Shown: piece after piece, positions 6,799 to 13,091 of the stretch
Position numbering within the stretch: the first letter of the stretch is position 1
Layout: every line of letters begins with the position of its first letter
DNA from: Bacteroidales bacterium
GTDB lineage: Bacteria > Bacteroidota > Bacteroidia > Bacteroidales > NBLH01
Length of the DNA: 14,686 nucleotides
Reading direction: 5' to 3'
NCBI GenBank assembly: GCA_029933755.1
Contig: JAOZNO010000015.1
Coordinates: 1 to 14,686 of the forward strand
Made by a program: the position numbers and the translations under genes
Notes under the pieces: generated by a model
The model's input: the letters and a program-made list of their open reading frames with translations, nothing else
Database searches by the model: none
What the model was told of the DNA's origin: nothing

Positions 6799-8019
6799 AT
6801 GATGATTAATAATAATACAATTAAGGTTCTGCTCTTAAGCCTAACAATAACAGCAACGGCTTTTACAGGAAAAGCACAAATATCTACACAAGACTTAAAC
6901 GGGCGTGTAAATACAATAACTTCGGCTGTTCCATTTTTGATGATTACACCTGATTCCAGGGCAGGTGGAATGGGAGATTTAGGTGTAGCAACCAGTCCTG
7001 ACGTAAATTCAATGTTCTGGAATGCTGCAAAATATTCAATGATTGAGGATGAAGCCGGAGTGTCTATTTCTTATACTCCATGGCTAAGAGCATTAATTCC
7101 TGATATTAGCCTTACCTACTTATCGGCATATAAAAAATTTAAAAGAAATCAGGTAGTTGCAGCAAGTTTAAGATATTTCTCACTAGGAGACATTACTTTT
7201 ACTGATATAAGTGGAACTGAGATTAGTAGTTTCCGGCCTAATGAGTTTTCTTTTGATGTATCGTATTCCATGTTATTTACCAAAGGGCTTTCAGGTGGTA
7301 TTGCTCTAAGATATATTTATTCAAACTTAACCGGTGGAATATATAGTAATAATGTAGCAACACATCCAGGAAATTCTGTAGCTGGTGACATTTCAATGTA
7401 TTACACAAAAGATGTAAGCGTTGCTAATAGGAATAGTAATATGTCATTCGGCATGAACATATCAAACATAGGATCCAAGATTTCCTATACTGATGATTCT
7501 GAATCAAATTTTCTACCCACTAATTTAAGACTTGGAGGAACATTTACTCATGAATTTGACGAATATAATAAACTAACATTTGGGATGGACTTTAATAAAC
7601 TATTGGTTCCAACTCCACCAGTTTATGATGGGCAGGGTACTTCACCCGATAATATTATAGCTGGAATGGATCCAAATGTTTCAGTTCCGGTGGGTATGTG
7701 GCAATCATTTTATGATGCTCCGGGTGGTACAACTGAAGAACTTAGAGAAATTAATATTGCAACAGGTTTAGAGTATTGGTATAATCAAAGATTTGCATTA
7801 CGAACGGGTTATTTCTATGAACATGAAACAAAAGGGAACAGAAAATATTTCACTGTTGGCATTGGTCTTAAATTAAATGTATTTCAGCTCGATTTTGCTT
7901 ATTTAATTACTACACAACAGCGTAATCCTTTAGAAAATACCATGAGATTTTCATTACTATTTAACCTTAAATCTCTTAAAAACTCAGGAACAACAGGTTC
8001 TGACACTGAAAGTTATTAA
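6799..8019 (+). CDS. porV: T9SS outer-membrane channel/shuttle protein PorV (LptO)
   Basis: 406 residues, close to the usual PorV length (about 390). ATG-ATG at 6799-6804 gives two adjacent starts; the first is used. A signal peptide covers about 1-26 (hydrophobic VLLLSLTITATAF, then GKAQ). The mature protein opens with the diagnostic PorV stretch: AVPFLMITPDSRAGGMGDLG (about 44-63), then a segment with NSMFWNAAKYS, followed by repeated beta strands ending in aromatic residues and the terminal strand MRFSLLFNLK, as in a FadL-like 14-strand barrel. Family knowledge: PorV binds cargo C-terminal domains as they leave the SprA translocon and carries them to PorU; it is also needed for lipid A deacylation phenotypes in P. 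gingivalis. The porU-porV pairing is the same as in P. gingivalis. The 270 bp gap before it is largely the inserted repeat element. Confidence 0.97.
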   Translation: MMINNNTIKVLLLSLTITATAFTGKAQISTQDLNGRVNTITSAVPFLMITPDSRAGGMGDLGVATSPDVNSMFWNAAKYSMIEDEAGVSISYTPWLRALIPDISLTYLSAYKKFKRNQVVAASLRYFSLGDITFTDISGTEISSFRPNEFSFDVSYSMLFTKGLSGGIALRYIYSNLTGGIYSNNVATHPGNSVAGDISMYYTKDVSVANRNSNMSFGMNISNIGSKISYTDDSESNFLPTNLRLGGTFTHEFDEYNKLTFGMDFNKLLVPTPPVYDGQGTSPDNIIAGMDPNVSVPVGMWQSFYDAPGGTTEELREINIATGLEYWYNQRFALRTGYFYEHETKGNRKYFTVGIGLKLNVFQLDFAYLITTQQRNPLENTMRFSLLFNLKSLKNSGTTGSDTESY

Positions 8020-8220
8020 AAATAAAACCCAAATAGAAGTGGTTTAATAATGTTCCTATTACTGTAAAATGGAAATAAGTACCCTCACAAAATTAATTGT
8101 ATATTTACTTTTCAATAACTTACTAACTGCTAAGAACTTGCACTAGTGCGTAAGCAACATTAAATAGCACTTAGTGCTTATAATCACATATTAATTAACA
8201 TTTCAACATTATATTTACGG
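8020..8220. promoter_or_regulatory. porV-ispF gap with two related palindromes
   Basis: GCACTAGTGC (8140-8149) is a perfect 10 bp palindrome. AGCACTTAGTGCT (8166-8178) is a perfect 13 bp palindrome around one central T. They share the GCACT/AGTGC halves and lie about 27 bp apart, 70 to 40 bp before the ispF start, a typical place for paired operators. No T-rich terminator hairpin follows porV and no full TAnnTTTG box was found before ispF. Confidence 0.45.
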
Positions 8221-8694
8221 ATGAGAATAGGTTTTGGTTATGATGTACATGAGCTAAAAGAAGGAGAAAGCTTAATTATTGGTGGAATTAAAATTGAACA
8301 TTATAAAGGAACTATTGCTCACTCAGATGGTGATGTATTAATTCATGCAATTTGTGATGCGTTACTGGGTGCTGCAAATTTACGTGACATTGGTTTTCAG
8401 TTTCCGGATACCAAAGAATCGTTAAAAGGAATTGACAGCAAAATTCTATTAAAAGAAACATTTCGACTATTAAAGCTAAAAGGCTATTCAATTGGAAATA
8501 TTGATTCAAGCATTGTTCTTCAAAAGCCGAAATTAAAGGACAGAATTCCTGAAATGCAGAAGATCTTAGCAAAAATTCTGGAACTTGATTCAGAAGATCT
8601 AAGCATTAAAGCCACCACAACTGAAAAGTTAGGTTTTGTTGGACGTGAGGATGGTGTTTCTGCCTATGCAACAGTTTTAATTGAGAAAATCTAA
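8221..8694 (+). CDS. ispF: 2-C-methyl-D-erythritol 2,4-cyclodiphosphate synthase
   Basis: 157 residues, the normal family length. IspF converts CDP-methylerythritol 2-phosphate to the cyclic diphosphate with release of CMP, the fifth step of the MEP isoprenoid pathway, in the cytoplasm as a trimer. The zinc ligands fall at their canonical numbers: Asp8 and His10 in GYDVHE, and His42 in SDGDVLIHA. The AHSDGDV loop (33-39), IGFQFPDT (57-64) and the C-terminal ATTTEKLGFVGR signature (about 131-142) are all present, so the enzyme looks intact. ATG start; it follows porV after 201 bp and may be read from its own promoter or by read-through. No other isoprenoid gene is in the window. Confidence 0.99.
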   Translation: MRIGFGYDVHELKEGESLIIGGIKIEHYKGTIAHSDGDVLIHAICDALLGAANLRDIGFQFPDTKESLKGIDSKILLKETFRLLKLKGYSIGNIDSSIVLQKPKLKDRIPEMQKILAKILELDSEDLSIKATTTEKLGFVGREDGVSAYATVLIEKI

Positions 8695-8737
8695 TTGAAA
8701 CTGGTAATTATTCACTATTACTATTAAAACAAATCGT

Positions 8738-9103
8738 GTGAAAAATAAAAAAACAATAGTTATTGGAGCAAGTCCAAAACCAGAGAGGTATGCATACAAA
8801 GCAGTTACACTTCTGAAAAGACATGATTTTCCAGTAATTGCCCTGGGTATTAGGAATGGTAACATTAATGGTATAGAAATTATTAAAGACAAGCTTCCGC
8901 ATAAAGATATTCATACAGTTACTTTATATGTTGGTGCTGACCGTCAAAGTAATTATTATGAATACATATTAAGCCTTAAACCAAAAAGGATTATTTTCAA
9001 CCCTGGCACAGAAAATTCTGAATTATTAAAACTTGCACAAGAAAATAATATTGAAACAGTTGAACACTGTACCTTGGTTATGTTAAATTCGGGAATATTT
9101 TGA
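8738..9103 (+). CDS. CoA-binding Rossmann-fold protein (YccU-like)
   Basis: 121 residues from a GTG start, 43 bp after the ispF stop, so probably in the same transcript. It is a single CoA_binding_2 domain: a first beta strand and glycine turn TIVIGASPKPERYAYKAV (about 6-23), the central strand TVTLYVGAD (about 60-68), IIFNPGTEN (about 88-96) and the terminal VEHCTLVML segment (about 109-117). These are the conserved blocks of small CoA-binding proteins related to the N-terminal domain of succinyl-CoA synthetase. It lacks the ligase domains, so no reaction can be assigned; a nucleotide- or CoA-sensing role is a guess. The similar small protein is common in Bacteroidota. The fold call is secure, the biological role is unknown. 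Confidence 0.93.
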   Translation: MKNKKTIVIGASPKPERYAYKAVTLLKRHDFPVIALGIRNGNINGIEIIKDKLPHKDIHTVTLYVGADRQSNYYEYILSLKPKRIIFNPGTENSELLKLAQENNIETVEHCTLVMLNSGIF

Positions 9104-9114
9104 TTTTTATAAAA

Positions 9115-9154
9115 TGGTTAAATTGTTATATTGTTATATTGCTAAACTGTTATA
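9115..9154. repeat. Degenerate octamer tandem repeat at the thioredoxin promoter
   Basis: Five consecutive 8 bp units: TGGTTAAA, TTGTTATA, TTGTTATA, TTGCTAAA, CTGTTATA (consensus TTGTTAWA). The fourth unit supplies the TTG at 9139-9141 that serves as the likely -33 element. Two units are identical, which makes slippage possible. Confidence 0.6.
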
Positions 9155-9168
9155 AAATTATACTTTTG
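9139..9168 (+). promoter_or_regulatory. Promoter of the thioredoxin-like gene
   Basis: TTG (9139-9141), a 19 bp spacer and TACTTTTG (9161-9168) make a near-ideal Bacteroidota housekeeping promoter, followed by the common CAGCCC start context. The leader would be about 35-40 nt. Confidence 0.75.
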
Positions 9169-9211
9169 CAGCCCTATAATAAATCATTAAATTCCCCAAC
9201 AGTTAATAATT

Positions 9212-9544
9212 ATGATCGATACTATTGAAACTACAGAACAATATAATGAAGTTATTGAGAAAGAAGATGCTGTTTTATTCTATTTTTCGCATGAGCAATG
9301 CAATGTTTGCAAAGTATTAAAGCCAAAAGTTGCCAAAATGCTTACTGATGAATTTCCTAAAGCAAAAATGTATTATTGCGATATAAAAAATAGTGCAGAA
9401 CTAGCAGCTCAGAATAGTATTTTTGCTGTACCAACCATCGTTATTTATTTTGGAGGAAGAGAATCAATAAGAAAAAGCAGAAATATTGGTATCAATGAGC
9501 TTAGGGAGCATTTTGAAAGACCTTACGGGATGATTTTCGAATAA
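9212..9544 (+). CDS. Thioredoxin-family protein with CNVC active site
   Basis: 110 residues, thioredoxin length, with no signal peptide or membrane segment, so cytoplasmic. The redox motif is Cys30-Asn-Val-Cys33 in FYFSHEQCNVCKVLKP, rather than the CGPC of classical thioredoxin; the cis-proline loop is FAVPTIVIY (about 71-79). Strand-helix order and length otherwise follow the thioredoxin fold. The absence of the active-site proline usually means a different redox potential or partner set, so it is better viewed as a thioredoxin-like protein than as TrxA. It has its own promoter and is closed by a terminator shared with the convergent lipoprotein gene. The substrate is unknown. Confidence 0.93.
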   Translation: MIDTIETTEQYNEVIEKEDAVLFYFSHEQCNVCKVLKPKVAKMLTDEFPKAKMYYCDIKNSAELAAQNSIFAVPTIVIYFGGRESIRKSRNIGINELREHFERPYGMIFE

Positions 9545-9561
9545 AATCCATGTTTAATTCA

Positions 9562-9595
9562 AAAAAAGCCCAATCATTTCTGAAAGGGCTCTTTT
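9562..9595. terminator. Two-way intrinsic terminator
   Basis: AGCCC (9567-9571) pairs with GGGCT (9586-9590) around a 14 nt loop, with A-tract 9562-9565 and T-tract 9592-9595 extending the stem past one mismatch. It lies between the convergent thioredoxin-like and lipoprotein genes and suits both strands. Confidence 0.8.
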
Positions 9596-9607
9596 ATTTC
9601 CTTGATT

Positions 9608-10072
9608 TTATTCAGACAAAGAAGCCGTAAGTAGTTTCTTTTTTGCTGTTACAACTGAACCAAAAATAGCATCGAATTCCTCCGGGCCTCCTCCATCATC
9701 AACCGTATATTCAAATACAATCTCAAGAAGATTATCAGAAATTACCCCACTACCCACAATTGTATACTCTCCACCAAGCGTTTGGCTTGGAATGGTAAGT
9801 GTATTTCCAGCAAGAGTAGCATATACCTGATCTGAAGTTACAGACGCTAATTCATGGAAATTCGTAAAAATCACTTTTGTTGTCTCCTGAGGGTCTTTAG
9901 CAATTGATACTTTAGGAAAAGACTCAATACCATTAACATCCGTAATAGTAGCTTGCCATTCCTTTGTAATTGCATCTCTTGGGTCAGCAAAATCCTCTAA
10001 ATCATCTGTACATGATTGAAAAAAGACTACTGTTAAAAGCATCGACATTAAAATTAATCCTATTTTTTTCAT
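9608..10072 (-). CDS. Small lipoprotein of unknown function, probably surface-exposed
   Basis: 154 residues from the ATG at 10070-10072. The frame is open up to 10159, but MKKIGLILMSMLLTVVFFQSC is a complete lipoprotein signal, with Cys21 as the lipidation site, so the later start is preferred. The residues right after the cysteine, TDDLEDF, are acidic and resemble the Bacteroidota lipoprotein export signal (such as SDDFE in Flavobacterium), which suggests transport to the cell surface. The remaining 130 or so residues are predicted beta-rich with glycine turns (ITKEWQATITDVNG near the start, GGEYTIVGSGVISDNLLEIVFEY-like strands later), compatible with a small lipocalin-like barrel, but I do not recognise a specific family. 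A run DDGGGPEEF is a probable loop. Faces the thioredoxin-like gene; hutU lies upstream on the same strand. Confidence 0.82.
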   Translation of the reverse strand: MKKIGLILMSMLLTVVFFQSCTDDLEDFADPRDAITKEWQATITDVNGIESFPKVSIAKDPQETTKVIFTNFHELASVTSDQVYATLAGNTLTIPSQTLGGEYTIVGSGVISDNLLEIVFEYTVDDGGGPEEFDAIFGSVVTAKKKLLTASLSE

Positions 10073-10170
10073 ATTATTTATATTATTAATTCTTTTATAA
10101 AGAGAACTATTAATTCCTTGATTTATTATTCCTTTTTTACAATTTACAATAAAAAACATTTAGAAATATA

Positions 10171-10178
10171 CAAATCTA
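10171..10178 (-). promoter_or_regulatory. Candidate -7 box for the lipoprotein gene
   Basis: On the minus strand TAGATTTG matches TAnnTTTG just beyond the hutU stop codon, giving a leader of about 90 nt. The nearest TTG is 15 bp upstream, shorter than usual, so the call is weak. Confidence 0.35.
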
Positions 10179-10185
10179 ATATAAA

Positions 10186-12198
10186 TTATGACTCAAAACT
10201 TGACTCGATAATATCATCATCTGCAAAATTTGGAAGTGTAACCTTAAGCAATGGGTTTTCCTGCATAGCCCTTTTGATTGCAAATACAGATTCTTTGTTT
10301 CGTGCCCAGCTTCGTCGTGATATACCATTATTTACATCCCAAAACAACATTTGTTTTAAACGCCTGTCCGCATCTTTAGAACCATCAAGCAACATCCCGA
10401 AACCACCATTCATAACTTCGCCCCAACCAACACCACCACCATTGTGAATTGAGACCCAGGTTGCTCCTCTAAATGAATCACCAATTACATTTTGGATAGC
10501 CATATCTGCTGTATAGCCAGAACCATCGTAAATATTAGAAGTTTCACGAAAAGGTGAATCTGTACCAGAAACATCATGATGATCGCGACCAAGCACAATT
10601 GGTGCTGAAATTTCACCACTTGCTATTGCATTATTAAAGGCTTCGGCAATTTTAATCCGGCCTTCAGCATCTGCATACAGAATTCTGGCTTGTGAACCAA
10701 CAACCAGTTTATTTTTACCAGCCTCATCAATCCAATGAATATTATCCTGCAACTGCCCTACAATTTCTGCAGGTGCTGTTTTTGCAATTTTTTGAAGAAC
10801 ATTTGATGCTATTTTATCTGATTTTTCTAAATCTTCTGCTTTGCCCGAAGTACAAACCCAGCGAAATGGGCCAAATCCATAATCAAAAAATAATGGTCCC
10901 ATAATATCCTGAACATAAGACGGATATATAAATGAACCATCATCTTTTACGACATTGGCTCCTGCCCTACCAGCTTCTAACAAAAATGCATTGCCATAAT
11001 CAAAGAAATACATTCCTTTATCACTTAGCTTATTAATAATATTCACCTGCCGGATTAAGGATTTTTGCACATGTAATTTAAATTCATCAGGCTCTTCTGC
11101 CATCATCTTGTTTGATTCATCAAAACTCAAACCTGCCGGATAATAACCACCAGCCCAAGGATTATGTAACGAAGTTTGATCAGAACCTAAGTCAACAAGA
11201 ACATTTTCAGCATAAAGCTTTTCCCATAAATCAACAATATTACCCTGATAGGCAAATGACACGACCTCTTTATTTTCAATCGCACTTTTAACCCGAAGCA
11301 TAAGCTTATCTAGATTTTCATGTAACTCATCTACCCAGCCCTGCTCATGACGTTTTTTAGCAGCCATAGGGTTTATTTCAGCAGTTATTGAAACTACACC
11401 CGAAATAACCGCAGCTTTTGGCTGTGCACCAGACATACCACCTAGTCCCGAAGTAACAAATAACTTTCCCGCAAGATCTTTCTCACCAGGTTTCAATATT
11501 TTTCTACCTGCATTTAAAACGGTTATTGTTGTTCCATGAACAATCCCTTGCGGACCAATATACATAAATGAGCCAGCAGTCATCTGTCCATATTGGGTAA
11601 CACCCAGGGCATTAAATTTCTCCCAATCATCAGGTTTCGAGTAGTTAGGAATCATTAAACCATTTGTTACCACCACACGTGGTGCATCTTTATGCGATGG
11701 GAATAAACCCATTGGATGTCCTGAGTACATAACAAGTGTTTGTTCATCTGTCATTTCAGACAAATACTTCATTGTTATAAGGTACTGTGCCCAGTTTTGA
11801 AAAACTGATCCGTTACCACCATAGGTAATCAGCTCCTCAGGATGCTGTGCTATTGCCGGATTCAAATTATTTTGAATCATTAGCATAATAGATGCTGCCT
11901 GTTTAGAGCGTGCAGGATACTCAGCTATATTACGTGCATATATTTCATATTCAGGGCGAAACCGATACATATAAATTCTACCATATATCTCTAATTCTTT
12001 AGCAAATTCAGCAGCCAGTATTTTGTGATGTTTGGGATCAAAATAACGCAAGGCATTTTTTAAGGCCAATTGTTTTTCCTTTTTATTTAAAATATCTTTT
12101 CTTCTTGGAGCATGACTCAAATTAGGATTAAGTTTTTTTAATTCAGGAAGATTATCCGGGATTCCAGCTATTATTTGATTTTGAAATTTATTGCTCAT
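10186..12198 (-). CDS. hutU: Urocanate hydratase, long (eukaryote-like) type
   Basis: Urocanase adds water to urocanate to give imidazolonepropionate, the second step of histidine breakdown, using tightly bound NAD+. 670 residues from the ATG at 12196-12198, against about 555 in the Pseudomonas/Bacillus enzymes and about 676 in animals. The frame stays open to a TTG at 12225, but that falls inside the predicted -7 box, and the ATG follows a purine-rich AGAAAGAAT. Recognisable blocks are LITYGGNGSVFQNW near 130, TSGLGGMSGAQPKAA (about 249-263), FDYGFGPFRWVCTSGKAEDL near 445, RDHHDVSGTDSPFRETSNIYDGSG near 540-565, and HNGGGVGWGEVMNGGFGMLLDG near 590-610. The segment GSQARILY (501-508) is where short bacterial enzymes have the FQGLPxRICW signature with a catalytic-site cysteine; here there is leucine. 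No hutH, hutI or formiminotransferase gene is in the window. Confidence 0.98.
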   Translation of the reverse strand: MSNKFQNQIIAGIPDNLPELKKLNPNLSHAPRRKDILNKKEKQLALKNALRYFDPKHHKILAAEFAKELEIYGRIYMYRFRPEYEIYARNIAEYPARSKQAASIMLMIQNNLNPAIAQHPEELITYGGNGSVFQNWAQYLITMKYLSEMTDEQTLVMYSGHPMGLFPSHKDAPRVVVTNGLMIPNYSKPDDWEKFNALGVTQYGQMTAGSFMYIGPQGIVHGTTITVLNAGRKILKPGEKDLAGKLFVTSGLGGMSGAQPKAAVISGVVSITAEINPMAAKKRHEQGWVDELHENLDKLMLRVKSAIENKEVVSFAYQGNIVDLWEKLYAENVLVDLGSDQTSLHNPWAGGYYPAGLSFDESNKMMAEEPDEFKLHVQKSLIRQVNIINKLSDKGMYFFDYGNAFLLEAGRAGANVVKDDGSFIYPSYVQDIMGPLFFDYGFGPFRWVCTSGKAEDLEKSDKIASNVLQKIAKTAPAEIVGQLQDNIHWIDEAGKNKLVVGSQARILYADAEGRIKIAEAFNNAIASGEISAPIVLGRDHHDVSGTDSPFRETSNIYDGSGYTADMAIQNVIGDSFRGATWVSIHNGGGVGWGEVMNGGFGMLLDGSKDADRRLKQMLFWDVNNGISRRSWARNKESVFAIKRAMQENPLLKVTLPNFADDDIIESSFES

Positions 12199-12212
12199 AT
12201 TCTTTCTATTTT

Positions 12213-12230
12213 TAAATTTGAACAAATTTA
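12213..12230 (-). promoter_or_regulatory. hutU -7 box within an 18 bp palindrome
   Basis: TAAATTTG on the minus strand (12230-12223) matches the -7 consensus about 25 bp before the hutU ATG. It is half of TAAATTTGAACAAATTTA, a perfect 8 bp inverted repeat with a 2 bp centre, so the dyad covers the -7 box and probable start site as an operator would. There is no TTG at the right -33 distance, which fits an activator-dependent or weak promoter. Inference only. Confidence 0.5.
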
Positions 12231-12275
12231 TAAAACTATTGCTAATTATTGGGTAGTAAAAAACTGTTACAAAAC

Positions 12276-12306
12276 AAAAAAGCTGTCAGAATTGACAGCT
12301 TTTTTT
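12276..12306 (-). terminator. Strong intrinsic terminator after the zinc-ribbon gene
   Basis: AGCTGTCA (12281-12288) and TGACAGCT (12293-12300) pair around a 4 nt GAAT loop, and flanking A and T tracts extend the stem to 13 bp. It lies about 30 bp past the zinc-ribbon stop codon, insulating hutU from the upstream operon. The T-tracts exist on both strands. Confidence 0.88.
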
Positions 12307-12332
12307 ACAATATTTTATTTTTTTTATCAATC

Positions 12333-13088
12333 CTATTCCTCAACTGGTTTTTCTAAAATATGTTTGTCTACTAAAATTCGACCACAATGTTCACAAACAA
12401 TAATTTTTTTACGCGAAGCTACATCCATTTGCTTTTGTGGTGGTATTTTATTGAAACATCCTCCACAAGCATCACGTTCTACTGAAACCACTCCTAAGCC
12501 ATTACGAGCATTTCCACGTATTCTTTTGTATGCTGTAAGAATTCGTTCCTCAATCAGCTTTTCAATTTTTTCAGATTTTTTCAGATGCTTCTCTTCATCT
12601 TTTTTAGTATCGCCAACAATTTCATCTAACTCACTCTTTTTAAGCTCAAGGTCTTCATTTTTATCCTGAAGTATCGCTTTTGAGTCTTCAATAATTATTT
12701 TCTTATCTGAAAGTTGACTAGCGTATTCCTTTATTCGCTTTTCGCTTAACTCTATTTCCAGGTTCTGATATTCAATTTCTTTTGAAATTGAATCGAATTC
12801 GCGACTATTTCTGACCTTCATTTGCTGGGCTTCATATTTTTTTATTAAGCCTTCTGACTCTTTTATAGACCCTTTCTTTTCCTGAACCATACTTTGAAGA
12901 CTTTTCATTTCATCTTCAAAATTACTAACTCTTGTTTGAAGACCTTCTATTTCATCTTCCAGATCCTGAACCTCCAAAGGTAATTCTCCTCTAAGGATTC
13001 TAATTTTATCAATCTCAGAATCAACCATTTGAAGTTCATATAATGCTTTTAATTTCTCCTCTATCGTAATTTCAGTCTTACTTGCCAT
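12333..13088 (-). CDS. C4-type zinc-ribbon coiled-coil protein
   Basis: 251 residues. Residues about 8-180 form a long charged coiled coil rich in Glu, Lys, Leu and Ser with no membrane segment. The C-terminal part is a zinc ribbon with two CxxC knuckles, Cys208/Cys211 (CGGC) and Cys232/Cys235 (CEHC), which matches the zf-RING_7 (C4 zinc ribbon, PF02591) family. Helicobacter HP0958, which binds RpoN and flagellin mRNA, is the studied relative, but that flagellar role cannot be carried over; a nucleic-acid-binding scaffold is a reasonable inference. It starts 3 bp after nif3 stops, so the two are translationally close, an adjacency seen widely among bacteria. A strong terminator follows. Confidence 0.95.
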   Translation of the reverse strand: MASKTEITIEEKLKALYELQMVDSEIDKIRILRGELPLEVQDLEDEIEGLQTRVSNFEDEMKSLQSMVQEKKGSIKESEGLIKKYEAQQMKVRNSREFDSISKEIEYQNLEIELSEKRIKEYASQLSDKKIIIEDSKAILQDKNEDLELKKSELDEIVGDTKKDEEKHLKKSEKIEKLIEERILTAYKRIRGNARNGLGVVSVERDACGGCFNKIPPQKQMDVASRKKIIVCEHCGRILVDKHILEKPVEE

Positions 13089-13091
13089 ATG

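Noticed and set aside
8024..8045. Weak hairpin AAACC/GGTTT after porV as a terminator
   Set aside because: Only 5 bp, long loop and no T-tract; not enough to call termination.
8738..9103. CoA-binding protein as a succinyl-CoA synthetase subunit
   Set aside because: At 121 residues it has only the Rossmann CoA-binding part and lacks the ligase domains and active-site histidine region.
10073..10159. Extension of the lipoprotein by 29 residues
   Set aside because: MKKIGLILMSMLL...QSC is already a complete lipoprotein signal; a preceding polar stretch would destroy it.
10118..10447. Plus-strand open frame overlapping the 3' end of hutU
   Set aside because: Antisense to strongly conserved urocanase sequence, with no family features of its own.
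12199..12225. Extension of hutU to a TTG at 12225
   Set aside because: The TTG is part of the candidate -7 box TAAATTTG, and the nine extra residues add nothing; the ATG at 12198 follows a purine-rich stretch.
12175..12669. 164-codon plus-strand frame across the terminator and zinc-ribbon gene
   Set aside because: Serine- and phenylalanine-rich shadow of the Glu/Lys-rich coiled coil read in reverse; it also runs through the strong terminator.
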